Assembly: GCA_021836865.1 (NCBI GenBank) | Contig: JAKBHH010000036.1 | Location: 1-32,238, forward strand | From: Acidobacteriota bacterium | Lineage (GTDB): Bacteria > Acidobacteriota > Terriglobia > Terriglobales > Acidobacteriaceae | Direction of reading: 5' to 3' | DNA length: 32,238 bases | In this document: piece by piece, positions 21,633 through 29,361 of the stretch | Layout: the number at the start of each line of letters is the position of its first letter | How positions within the stretch are numbered: the stretch's first letter is position 1 | Program-made: the position numbers and the translations under genes | Notes under the pieces: model-generated | What the model was told of the DNA's origin: nothing | Databases searched by the model: none | The model's input: only the letters and a program-made list of their open reading frames with translations

Positions 21633-21905
21633 TCAATGCGATGGCGGGACGAACTCCTGGGGGAGCGCGGAGCCTTCGCCGAAGAAGAACTGCTCCATCT
21701 GCTCGACGAGGAACTGCTGCGCCTGCGGATTCCAGGGCTGGAGGCGGTACTCATTCAAGAGCATCTTCTGGTGGTCGACCCACTCGGCCCACGCTGCCCT
21801 GGAGACGTTTTTGTAGATCTTCTGACCGAACTCCGTGTCGAAGGGCGGCTCGTCCAGCCCTTCCATTTCCTTCTTGTTTCGAACACAAAAAACCATGTGC
21901 GCCAT
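21633..21905 (-). CDS. yggX: YggX-type Fe(II)-trafficking/oxidative-damage protein
   Basis: The ATG at 21905 follows GGGAGT and gives 90 residues, the usual size; the longer upstream frame is not needed. The conserved Cys at position 7 (MAHMVFC), 'EMEGLDEPPFDTEFGQKIY' and 'AWAEWVDHQKMLLNEYRLQP' with 'FLVEQMEQFFFGE' match YggX throughout. In enterics this protein protects iron-sulfur enzymes against oxidants and helps handle labile iron. It ends tail-to-tail with the APC permease, 27 bases away. Confidence 0.92.
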   Translation of the reverse strand: MAHMVFCVRNKKEMEGLDEPPFDTEFGQKIYKNVSRAAWAEWVDHQKMLLNEYRLQPWNPQAQQFLVEQMEQFFFGEGSALPQEFVPPSH

Positions 21906-22159
21906 TGAATACTCCCAGCCCCATTGTATGGGATGGCAAGGCGGAAGTGTCTCATGCACTTGACAACCCTGCGATCTGAAGACTTTCCTGTTGCCAAATC
22001 ATCTTGAGCGGGGAACCGCACAATGTGAGTCGCAGAGAGCCGTGCGGGAGGGCCGCGCCGAACGAAGTGCGCAGGGCAGCCAGGCTTCAGCCCGGCGGCC
22101 CGCGACGGGATAAGATCGGCAGCTCCGCGGCAACTGAGGACAATTTGCGGGGAGGAGCC
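21906..22159. other. Divergent intergenic region, yggX and Tic20-like gene
   Basis: This 254-base stretch holds the two divergent upstream regions. Apart from the ribosome site GGGGAGGAG before 22160, I see no gene, no strong palindrome and no convincing -10/-35 pair. The middle (22030-22110) is very GC-rich. Confidence 0.5.
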
Positions 22160-22540
22160 ATGAACGTTCGCAGTGCCTCCAAAAAGAGCCAGCTCGCCGT
22201 CTCTGACCGGGCAGCGGCCGGGTTCGCCTATTTCACCGCGATTCCGGCGGTGTTTTTTCTACTGCGGGACCCTTACAGGAAACGGCCCTTTGTGCGCTTT
22301 CATGCCTGGCAGGCTATCTATTTTCTCTTTGCGTGCATTCTGATCGGCCTGGCGATCGATGTTGTGACGGAGACGGTACCTTTTCTGCGCTTTCTGGAGT
22401 TTGACCACTTCCCGCTGGTGTCGCTGCTGTTGGTGATTCTCTGGGTGGTGGTGGTGATCAAGGCAGTGAATGGCGAGCGCTACCGTTTGCCGCTGATTGG
22501 AGCCATGGCGGAGAGGCGGGCGCGCTCTCCGCAAGACTGA
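22160..22540 (+). CDS. Tic20/DUF4870-like small membrane protein
   Basis: The ATG at 22160 follows GGGGAGGAG, giving 126 residues; upstream codons in the same frame look non-coding. Three to four membrane segments are separated by short loops. 'AAGFAYFTAIPAVFFLLRD' and 'RPFVRFHAWQAIYFLFA' match the DUF4870/Tic20-like family, whose bacterial members have no settled function. It stands alone on the plus strand and ends tail-to-tail with the secretin-domain gene. Confidence 0.75.
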   Translation: MNVRSASKKSQLAVSDRAAAGFAYFTAIPAVFFLLRDPYRKRPFVRFHAWQAIYFLFACILIGLAIDVVTETVPFLRFLEFDHFPLVSLLLVILWVVVVIKAVNGERYRLPLIGAMAERRARSPQD

Positions 22541-22581
22541 GGACCGGCCTTGCGGAAAGCAGCGTTTATAGGGCCATGTGC

Positions 22582-23370
22582 CTAGGGCACGAGCTCCGCG
22601 ACCACCGCGATTTCTTCGCGATGGGTTGTCCCGAGGATGTCGAGAGAGGCAAGGGTGAGCGGCTTGCCTGGAACGATCTCGGATGCATGATCGAGCTTGG
22701 TCTGATGGATGATTGGATCCTGCGCGCCAATACCCGAAACATCGTCGGCAATACTGGTTTGCTCAACCCGGGAGATCAGTTGCACACTCTGGAGCGAGCT
22801 TGCGATCGTGGCTTCGATGTTGAGGCCGACGTCAACGTACTGTACCTGCGTGCTGGGGGATGAGCCATTCGGTTTGACATCGCCGGTTACGAGCGGGATA
22901 CGGCGACCCTGTTTAAAGCTGGTTTTAACGCCGGCAAGAGCGATGATCGAGAGGTGCTGTGTGGACGCAGGTTTTCCGGCTTCGCTGTCAGTGATGGTGT
23001 ACGTGAGGCGATACATTTTGCGGGGCCGATCAAGGTCCGAGACCAATTTCTGTGCGAAGGCAATCTCTTCCGGCGTTCCCCGCACTGAAACCGCATTTGC
23101 GGAAGCCACATAGTAGATCTTTGCCTTCGGGATCATGTTGCGAAGGTCTGTCACCACGTCGTTGGCGTCTAGGAACTGCAATTTCTGGGAGAGATACAAC
23201 GTCTGATACGATCCGGCGGCGTCTTCTCCCGGTGCGGAATTGGAGATGGCCGGTGCGGTCTGCGCGTGCGCGGCCAGCGCGAGGAGCGGACAGGCGATAA
23301 GGAGCGCGATCAGAGCAGAGGAGCGTTGCAGCGCAGGTTGCGCTGATCCTTGATGTTGGATGTTCATCAT
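22582..23370 (-). CDS. Exported secretin N-domain protein (truncated secretin-like)
   Basis: The ATG at 23370 follows GAGG and gives 262 residues with a signal peptide (IALLIACPLLALAAHAQ). Residues of about 60-125 form a secretin N1-type repeat: YLSQKLQFLDANDVVTDLRN, then KIYYVASANAVSVRGTPEEI and AFAQKLVSDLDRP. The second half (STQVQYVDVGLNIEATI and 'VQLISRVEQTSIA') resembles the start of the secretin barrel, but the protein stops well before the usual C-terminal part. Such short forms are seen in Acidobacteria. A role in pilus or secretion scaffolding is possible, but no secretion genes are nearby. Confidence 0.75.
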   Translation of the reverse strand: MMNIQHQGSAQPALQRSSALIALLIACPLLALAAHAQTAPAISNSAPGEDAAGSYQTLYLSQKLQFLDANDVVTDLRNMIPKAKIYYVASANAVSVRGTPEEIAFAQKLVSDLDRPRKMYRLTYTITDSEAGKPASTQHLSIIALAGVKTSFKQGRRIPLVTGDVKPNGSSPSTQVQYVDVGLNIEATIASSLQSVQLISRVEQTSIADDVSGIGAQDPIIHQTKLDHASEIVPGKPLTLASLDILGTTHREEIAVVAELVP

Positions 23371-23495
23371 GTACCTCGCGAACGGATGGGTTCGAAGCGC
23401 GGCCGGATGGAGAAGCTTGCTGGATGGACGGGCTCCGCCTATGCACACAGACGCAGGGCGTACGGCAGCGCTCGACTTATCTTGAGGATGCCGGA

Positions 23496-26060
23496 TCAGT
23501 CGCGGCGCTTCCTGGTGAATTTCTTCTTTCTTGCAGGGGCGGCTGCGGGTTCGCGCTTCTTCTTCTTCTTCTTCGCTTTCGGTGCGGGACGCGCTGGCTT
23601 TTTTCCGGTGAGCGCGATGCCCTCTTCCACGATGGAGAATTGCAGCCTGCGCTCGTGAACGAGGATGCGGTCGAGGATGACCTGCACACGGTCACCGGCC
23701 CGGAAGCGGCGTCCCCAGCGCTCGCCGAGCACTTCGTGCGAGTTTTCGCGGAAGGTGTAGTGATCGTCGCGGAGCGTGTCAATGGGCACGAGGCCTTCGA
23801 CGAAGAGGTCGGTCAGCTCGACGAAGAGGCCGAATTTGGCTGGGTTGAGGACCAGTGCGGAGAATTCCTCTCCGACGCGGTCCTGCATGAAGCGAACTTT
23901 CTTCCACTCAACGAGTTCTCGCTCGGCCTCGGCGGCGCGGCGCTCGGTCAGGCTGGTTTCTTCGGCAATCTGGGCGAGCTCGGGCTCAGGGATGGGGGGC
24001 TCGCCGGTGAACATCTGGCTAGAAGCGGATGTCTTCCTGCGGCTGAGGACGATGCCGGCGAGGCCGTCATTGGGGTGGGTCCACGGTGAGCTGTGGCGGT
24101 CTTCACCCACGTTGCCGCGCGCGATGAGTCCTGCGCGCAGGAGCGCTTTGGAAATGCGGTGCACGATAAGGTCGGGGTAGCGGCGAATGGGCGAGGTGAA
24201 GTGCGTGTAGGTGGGCGCGGCCAGAGCAAAGTGGCCCTCGTTGATTTCGGAGTAGCGGGCCTGCTTGAGCGAGCGCAGCATGAGGTAGCTCAAAATGCGC
24301 TCCTCCGGTTTGCCCTCGATGCGGGCGGCGAGTTTCTGATACATCTTTGGCGTGACGGCGATGTCTTCCGCGACTTCATGCGTGCGGGCGCTGCGACCGC
24401 TGCGCTGGGCATCGCGGCGATCGCCGCGGGTCTGGATGCGCTTGACGGGCAGCGCACCCAGGCCGAGCGAGTAACCAAAGCCGGCGGCGAGCTCTTCAAA
24501 CTGGACGACGCGGCGCGGGTCGGGCTTCTCATGGATGCGATAGAGCGAGGGCACGCCGAGATCCTCGAGCCATGTGGCGACGCACTCATTGGCGGCGAGC
24601 ATGAACTCTTCAATGAGGCGATTGGCCCAGGTGCGCTCGGATTTGGTGACGCCGCGCATCTGGCCCTTGTCGTCAAACTCGATGACCGGCTCGGGGAGAT
24701 CGAAGTCGATGGAGCCGCGGGCTTCACGGCGCTTGTTCATGAGCTGGGCAAGGCGGTGCATGCGCTCGAAGCCGGGGACGAGCTCCGTATATTGTGCGCG
24801 CGCTTCGACATCACCCTGGAGGATGGCGTGAACGCTGGTGTAGGTCATGCGGGCGGCTGAGCGGATAACGCCTTCGACGATTTCGTAGCTCTGGATGCGG
24901 CCTTCCGGGCTGAGCTGCATGATGCAGCTGAGCACGAGGCGGTCTTCGCCGGGGCGCAAGCTGCAAATGTTGGTGGAGAGCTCCTGCGGCAGCATGGGGA
25001 TGGCGCGGTCGGGGAAGTAGACGCTGGTGCCGCGGAGGCGCGCTTCGAGATCGAGGTCAGTACCGGCGCGGACGTACTCGGCCACATCGGCGATGTGGAC
25101 TTGCAGTTCAAAGCCGCCGCCGGCAAGGTCGGAGACGAGGACGGCATCGTCGAAGTCCTTCGCTGTTTCGCCGTCGATGGTGACGATGGGGAGATGGCGG
25201 AAGTCGGCCCTGCGGGCGGCAGCCTTTGAGTCGAAATGCGCGACCTCACGAGCTTCAGCGAGAACGTTTTCGGGAAAGATACGCGGCAACTGGTGCTTGC
25301 GGATCATCATTTCCACGTCGACGCCAAAGTCGTCGGGCGAGCCCAGCACTTCAATCACGCGGCCCATGGCCGGGCGCGTGGGTGTGGGCCAACGGGTGAT
25401 TTCGACATCGACGATGAGGCCTTCCAGGCCCTCGGGGCTTTCAGATTCCGGATGAAGGATGGCTTCATGGCCCAACACGCGATGCGGTGTGGCGGAGGGC
25501 GCGGCGGGCGGGACTTCCGCGCCGGGCGGGATGAGGATGGACTGGGTCATGCGCTCGTCGAAAGGGATAACGACGTTGGCGGGTTGACGATCACCACGTG
25601 CGTAGTGAAAGGTTCCGACGACGGTGGGGTTGCGGCGCTCCAGCACGCGCGCAATGCGGCCTGAGAGACGGCCGTCAGCGCGGGGCGGCTCGACCTCGAC
25701 GAGGACCTGGTCGCCCTGCATGGCGCCGTTGATTTCGTTGGGCGGGATGAAAACATCGTCGACCACGCCGGAGGCCTGGCGGGCATTGGGGCGGACGAAG
25801 CCGTAGCCGTCGCGGTGCAGGTCGAGGCGGCCGGCGATGAGGTTGTCGCGTGTGCCGCCTGCGCCCATCGCGCGCGGAATGCTCCAGGTGTCGCGGTCGA
25901 GCTTGGCAAGCTGGCCGCGTATGGTCAGGCGGGCGAGTTGTTCGAGGAGCAGGCGGCGCTCGCGGCCGCCGCCGAGGCTCAGCTCGCGCACCAGCTGCTT
26001 GTATCCGGCTTTGCCGCCTGCGGAGCGGGCGATGCGCGCGAGGAGTTCCTTATCGGTCAT
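23496..26060 (-). CDS. rnr: Ribonuclease R (RNase II family)
   Basis: The ATG at 26060 is preferred over a TTG six codons upstream, giving 854 residues. The domains run: N-terminal winged helix (MTDKELLARIARSAGGKAGY), two cold-shock/OB domains, the RNB nuclease core with metal-binding aspartates in GETAKDFDDAV, 'HIADVAEYVRAGTDLD', the HFTSPIRRYPDLIVHR motif, and a C-terminal S1 domain. It degrades structured RNA 3' to 5' and helps in quality control. The tail is strongly Lys/Arg-rich (KAKKKKKKREPAAAPARKK), as in RNase R, where such tails aid binding to structured RNA and ribosomes. The gene stands alone. Confidence 0.93.
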   Translation of the reverse strand: MTDKELLARIARSAGGKAGYKQLVRELSLGGGRERRLLLEQLARLTIRGQLAKLDRDTWSIPRAMGAGGTRDNLIAGRLDLHRDGYGFVRPNARQASGVVDDVFIPPNEINGAMQGDQVLVEVEPPRADGRLSGRIARVLERRNPTVVGTFHYARGDRQPANVVIPFDERMTQSILIPPGAEVPPAAPSATPHRVLGHEAILHPESESPEGLEGLIVDVEITRWPTPTRPAMGRVIEVLGSPDDFGVDVEMMIRKHQLPRIFPENVLAEAREVAHFDSKAAARRADFRHLPIVTIDGETAKDFDDAVLVSDLAGGGFELQVHIADVAEYVRAGTDLDLEARLRGTSVYFPDRAIPMLPQELSTNICSLRPGEDRLVLSCIMQLSPEGRIQSYEIVEGVIRSAARMTYTSVHAILQGDVEARAQYTELVPGFERMHRLAQLMNKRREARGSIDFDLPEPVIEFDDKGQMRGVTKSERTWANRLIEEFMLAANECVATWLEDLGVPSLYRIHEKPDPRRVVQFEELAAGFGYSLGLGALPVKRIQTRGDRRDAQRSGRSARTHEVAEDIAVTPKMYQKLAARIEGKPEERILSYLMLRSLKQARYSEINEGHFALAAPTYTHFTSPIRRYPDLIVHRISKALLRAGLIARGNVGEDRHSSPWTHPNDGLAGIVLSRRKTSASSQMFTGEPPIPEPELAQIAEETSLTERRAAEAERELVEWKKVRFMQDRVGEEFSALVLNPAKFGLFVELTDLFVEGLVPIDTLRDDHYTFRENSHEVLGERWGRRFRAGDRVQVILDRILVHERRLQFSIVEEGIALTGKKPARPAPKAKKKKKKREPAAAPARKKKFTRKRRD

Positions 26061-26117
26061 AGCACCAGAGTAGGGCAAAGGGGCCGGATGGCGAGAGGGC
26101 CTGCGTGCAAGTTTGTT

Positions 26118-27113
26118 TCAACGCCACCACTCGGACCGAGTCTCCTGGCCCTGAACAACCTCCACCGGATCGCCGGGAGCAGGGGAAAAGAGTTTGAGAT
26201 CGCTGGCCGCGAAGAGGGTCTGGATGGGCTGCGTCCAATGGTGGAGCGCAAGATCAAAGAGGCCCCAGTGGATGGGCATAAGCAGGCCGTGGCCGCCCAG
26301 GTCACGAAAACTGCGGATGGCTCCCTCCGGTCCCATGTGAACGTCGGCCCAGAGGGGATCGGATGCGCCGATTTCAAGCATGGAGAGATCGAAGGGGCCA
26401 AATTTCTCACCGATTGCGCGGAAGCCGTGCCACTCTCCCGAGTCGGCGCCATAGTAGACACGGTGCCGGGCGCCGGTGAGCGCGAAGGACGCCCAGAGGG
26501 TTTGAAAGCGATTGAAGAGGCTGCGTCCGGAAAAGTGGCGGGCGGGCAGTGCGCTGACAGTCAGCGACCCGACCGTCACGCTCTCGGTCCAGTTGAGTTC
26601 TGTGCAGCGGCCGGGATGGACGCCGAGAGCGGCGAGGATGGGGCCCACCCCGAGCGCGGTGATCCAGCGCGTGTGCCGCAGGGCTTCAATTTGCGCAAGG
26701 CGCTGAACGGTGCCGGCTCCCAGATGGTCGTAGTGATCGTGCGAGATCAGCACGGCGTCGATGGGAGGCAGATCTTCCAGCGCGAGGGGCGGCGCGAAGA
26801 ATCGTTTGGGGCCGGCCCACTGCGTGGGTGCCGCGCGTTCATCCCAGACAGGGTCAATGAGGATGCGCACGCCATCGATTTCCAGCAGAGAAGAGGAGTG
26901 GCCGAACCAGGTGACGCGCAAGCCGGAGTGCGGGCTGACGGCGTACGCGCGCGGATCAGTGCAAAACGGCCCCGGCGACTTTCTGGGCGAGCGAGCGGCC
27001 GATCCGAAGAAGAAGCGCGGGCCCACCTTGAACATGAGCGAGAGCCCACCGACGCTGGTGGGTACGGGGTTGATGTAGTGGCGGCCATTCCGCCGGGCAA
27101 GAGCGAGTTGCAT
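26118..27113 (-). CDS. Metallo-beta-lactamase-fold hydrolase of the NAPE-PLD/UlaG-like group
   Basis: The 331-residue protein has the two-metal motif HDHYDH at 125-130, with later ligands in ALPARHFSGR, GADSGEW and PIHWGLF. The N-terminal 'GLRVTWFGHSSSLLEIDG' followed by VRILIDPVW is typical of N-acyl-phosphatidylethanolamine phospholipase D relatives. Many bacterial members are annotated as such, but their real substrates are mostly unknown. No signal peptide is visible, so it is probably cytoplasmic or membrane-associated. The ATG has only AGGG nearby. It follows the small lipoprotein gene by 90 bases on the same strand. Confidence 0.85.
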   Translation of the reverse strand: MQLALARRNGRHYINPVPTSVGGLSLMFKVGPRFFFGSAARSPRKSPGPFCTDPRAYAVSPHSGLRVTWFGHSSSLLEIDGVRILIDPVWDERAAPTQWAGPKRFFAPPLALEDLPPIDAVLISHDHYDHLGAGTVQRLAQIEALRHTRWITALGVGPILAALGVHPGRCTELNWTESVTVGSLTVSALPARHFSGRSLFNRFQTLWASFALTGARHRVYYGADSGEWHGFRAIGEKFGPFDLSMLEIGASDPLWADVHMGPEGAIRSFRDLGGHGLLMPIHWGLFDLALHHWTQPIQTLFAASDLKLFSPAPGDPVEVVQGQETRSEWWR

Positions 27114-27203
27114 CCCTATTGGATGGTGGACCGCAGCCTGCGATTCCTGGAAACGTACTTTGCGACGATTCCGGTCAACATGCGGCCTGCGCTGGAGCGG
27201 TGT

Positions 27204-27761
27204 TCAGCGGCTGGGCCACTCTTCGACGACGACGCCGAGGTCGTTGAGCTGCTGGATAGCGGCTTCGACGTTGCGGCGGATCTGGGGGCGGTCTTGGGGG
27301 CTTGCTCCGGGAGCTTCAGCGACGGCGATGACGCGGCCATAGCGCCAGGCTTCGGGGGGCAGGGCGGCAACGGCTTCGGCGAGATCTGCGGGGCTGATCT
27401 GGAGCTCCTGACGGCGGGCGGCCTCTGGGCGAAGCATGGTTCCCTCGCCGATGGTGCTGGTGTTGGCGTCAGCGAGTGTGATGCGAAGGTCGAAGCTGCG
27501 TGCCTCGACAGAAAGGAAGGGATTGGCCCAGGCGCCCGGCTCATGGATGTCGACGTAGAGGCTTTTGGTGGGCAGGGGGATGGCAGAGAGCGCGGCCCGC
27601 TGGCGGTCGCGGAGGGTGGTGGTGGCCTGCGCTTTCTGTTCGGCGGTGGCGGCCTTCTGGGCGACGCCTTCGACGGCCTGCTCTTCCTTGTGGCAGGCGG
27701 CGAGCGCGAGGGTGAGCAACAGCGCGGCGGCGGGCCAGTGTTTGCGGGGGGACAGGTGCAT
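27204..27761 (-). CDS. Hypothetical lipoprotein
   Basis: The 185-residue protein has a lipoprotein signal peptide ending in LALAAC and then an Ala/Gln-rich linker. The folded part (about 65-180) contains 'KSLYVDIHEPGAWANPFLSV', 'SFDLRITLADAN' and 'WRYGRVIAVAEAPGAS', and ends with a helix 'RRNVEAAIQQLNDLGVVVEE'. No family recognised. A GTG one codon upstream (27764) is an alternative start. It is the first gene of a possible unit with the hydrolase downstream. Confidence 0.7.
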   Translation of the reverse strand: MHLSPRKHWPAAALLLTLALAACHKEEQAVEGVAQKAATAEQKAQATTTLRDRQRAALSAIPLPTKSLYVDIHEPGAWANPFLSVEARSFDLRITLADANTSTIGEGTMLRPEAARRQELQISPADLAEAVAALPPEAWRYGRVIAVAEAPGASPQDRPQIRRNVEAAIQQLNDLGVVVEEWPSR

Positions 27762-27892
27762 CACGCTGTTCAGAATAGCAGGGGGTGCGGTTGCAGCCTT
27801 ACGCGGGTATGGGCCAGTTTCCGGTTTGGCGGCTTACGGTCAAAACGCGAGCGGAACAGGATGGAAGAACTTCGACGTGACTCTACCAGGCG

Positions 27893-28423
27893 TTAAATGA
27901 GATTCTGCGGATTGAATTTCGCTCGCGCAGGTGCACCGCATTCCTCGCAGTGCTTCGCGAGAGGTGAAATTCTGTGACCATTCACGCAAAAGCTGTCCTT
28001 ACCCGGCTTTTCAAGTTGAATCGCCGAGTAAAGGACGCAGGCTGCGATTGCGTAAAAAATAAGGAGCACGTCTGACATCGAGCGTGCCTTGTTGGCCGGT
28101 GCCTCCATGCCGCCGCCATAGATCAGAGGCAAGGCGAAGAACCCTATCCACGAATAGCCAGCCAGAATCCAAAGCACTCGTTGCATCCATTTTGGACATC
28201 CACGCAGTGCAGCGCGCCAAAAATCGCGCTGTTTGACGTTTCGAGTCATACGGAATGAAACGAGCATGGTGGGCAGCCAAACAATGAAAACCCCGGGGCC
28301 GAGAATCATAACGAAATGCTCGAATGGGTAAGTGGCACCTAATAGAGCTGCCAAATGGATGCCGAAAACTGCGAAAAGACCTGCCGTCGCAAGGGCAAGG
28401 AAGGGATAATAAAACAACGCCAT
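27893..28423 (-). CDS. Membrane protein with C-terminal zinc-ribbon-like Cys pair
   Basis: The ATG at 28423 follows GGAGTCC and gives 176 residues. Four membrane helices are predicted (for example 'YYPFLALATAGLFAVFGIHL' and 'FVMILGPGVFIVWLPTMLV'). The C-terminus holds 'CVNGHRISPLAKHCEECGAP', a C-x2-H...H-C-x2-C pattern like a zinc ribbon or rubredoxin-type knuckle. I do not recognise the family. Base composition is lower in GC than in its neighbours, which suggests acquisition. It lies at the edge of a repeat-rich region. Confidence 0.7.
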   Translation of the reverse strand: MALFYYPFLALATAGLFAVFGIHLAALLGATYPFEHFVMILGPGVFIVWLPTMLVSFRMTRNVKQRDFWRAALRGCPKWMQRVLWILAGYSWIGFFALPLIYGGGMEAPANKARSMSDVLLIFYAIAACVLYSAIQLEKPGKDSFCVNGHRISPLAKHCEECGAPARAKFNPQNLI

Positions 28424-28526
28424 GACGGACTCCGTAGCTTGAAACATAATACTGCTCAATCCATGTCGCAACTTCGGTAATGCAATAGTGTCGAGTTGTT
28501 TACCGGCAATCTTGGCGATGCGGAAA

Positions 28527-28573
28527 GCAACCGCAGATGTTTCGACTTCGCTTCGCTCCGCTCAACATGACAA
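28527..28573 (+). repeat. Dispersed repeat, copy A (degraded)
   Basis: This copy reads CAACCGCAGATGTTTCG ... CTCAACATGACAAC. It shares the two-part layout of copies B and C (a 17-base and a 12-base conserved arm with a variable CG-rich middle), but carries several mismatches. It has the same orientation as copy C. Confidence 0.55.
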
Positions 28574-28675
28574 CACATCTGTTCCGGTATTGGTTGCCTT
28601 GCTGGAGAGAATCGGAAACTGACCCACTTTTCCTGTTTGCGCTCAGAACGAGATGAGCGATTGCGTCGCGTGGCG

Positions 28676-28759
28676 CTATTTGCCCTGCCAGGTGGGGGTG
28701 CGTTTTCTGAGGAAGGCGGCGGCGGCTTTCCGGGTGATGCCTTCGATGGCTGCTGCTCC
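28676..28759 (-). pseudogene. 3' remnant of an enoyl-CoA hydratase paralogue
   Basis: On the minus strand the frame encodes EGITRKAAAAFLRKRTPTWQ-GK and a stop, matching the C-terminus of the intact enoyl-CoA hydratase gene (AEGTAAFLEKRAPNWQGK at 29362 onwards). Upstream of about 28759 there is an in-frame stop and no further homology. The 33 bases 28659-28691 are identical to 29345-29377, covering the last codons, the stop and downstream sequence. The fragment probably arose by segmental duplication and decay. Confidence 0.7.
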
Positions 28760-28786
28760 CTATGACTGCTGTACCTCCTCTTGTGG

Positions 28787-28828
28787 GTTGTCATCCTGAG
28801 GAGCGCAGCGACGAAGGATCTGCAGTTG
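28787..28828 (-). repeat. Dispersed repeat, copy B, inverted
   Basis: On the minus strand this reads CAACTGCAGATCCTTCG, a short variable part, then CTCAGGATGACAAC. Both conserved arms (17 and 12 bases) are identical to copy C at 29218-29256, but in the opposite orientation. The GIY-YIG gene starts and ends between copies B and C. Confidence 0.65.
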
Positions 28829-28832
28829 TATT

Positions 28833-29180
28833 TCAGGAGTTCATACGGTCCTGCGCTCGGAGATAGTCCGCAGGCTCGCAGTCATACCATTCGCGGCTGA
28901 GTTCGATCCAGGCAGGATTCGTTGATTCGATGAGTGCAATCTTTCTGGATCGTCTCCAGCCTTTCAATTCCTTTTCCCGCGCGATCGCATCCTGCACAAG
29001 CTGGTGGCGCTCGAACCAGACGAGACGATCGCAGTTATACCGTGCTGTGAATCCGGCGTGCTCTTTCCATTTGTGCTGGAAGGCGCGTTTGTTCAGGTCG
29101 CCGGTTACCCCAACGTACAGTGTCCGGCTGCGGCTGGCCATGATGTAGGTGAAGTAGCTGTGTTCCTGCATGGGAATCAT
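28833..29180 (-). CDS. Single-domain GIY-YIG endonuclease (UPF0213-type)
   Basis: The 115-residue protein is one GIY-YIG domain. 'YFTYIMASRSRTLYVGVTG' supplies the Y-x-x...Y-x-G core (YIM/YVG in place of GIY/YIG), followed by the catalytic-type Arg in 'LNKRAFQHK' and the metal-binding Glu in REKELKGW. An alternative start at 29171 removes three residues. Neither has a clear ribosome site. Functions of this short type are mostly unknown; they are often mobile or associated with repeats. Here it is exactly bracketed by inverted repeat copies B and C, with the stop only five bases from copy B. Confidence 0.85.
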   Translation of the reverse strand: MIPMQEHSYFTYIMASRSRTLYVGVTGDLNKRAFQHKWKEHAGFTARYNCDRLVWFERHQLVQDAIAREKELKGWRRSRKIALIESTNPAWIELSREWYDCEPADYLRAQDRMNS

Positions 29181-29217
29181 CGTACGCGGAAGAGCCGGAG
29201 CGACGGTGTGACGAAAG

Positions 29218-29256
29218 GCAACTGCAGATCCTTCGGCTTCGCCTCAGGATGACAGC
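29218..29256 (+). repeat. Dispersed repeat, copy C
   Basis: CAACTGCAGATCCTTCG, a 7-base variable centre, then CTCAGGATGACAGC. It is the mirror partner of copy B across the GIY-YIG gene. The remaining bases between 29181 and 29361 contain only a stretch similar to 28617-28690 (see the hydratase remnant). Confidence 0.65.
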
Positions 29257-29361
29257 CGGGTAGAGGGGACGGCAGTGCGACCGGCTAACCGGAGTTTGAC
29301 CCGTTCCAACTGCGTGCGCGGTGAGCGAGATGCTGCGCGCCACGGATTGCGTCGCGTGGCG

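Larger units (their letters stand above)
28472..28832. other. Repeat-scarred intergenic region without intact genes
   Basis: This 361-base stretch has no intact gene. It holds repeat copy A (28527-28573), an enoyl-CoA hydratase gene remnant (28676-28759), and repeat copy B (28787-28828). Short open frames here depend on these scars. Confidence 0.6.

Noticed and set aside
25815..27896. Very long open frame (693 codons) on the plus strand opposite RNase R and the hydrolase
   Set aside because: It spans two well-supported genes in antisense, and its translation is Gly/Ala/Glu-rich without domains. Long antisense frames are expected at this GC content.
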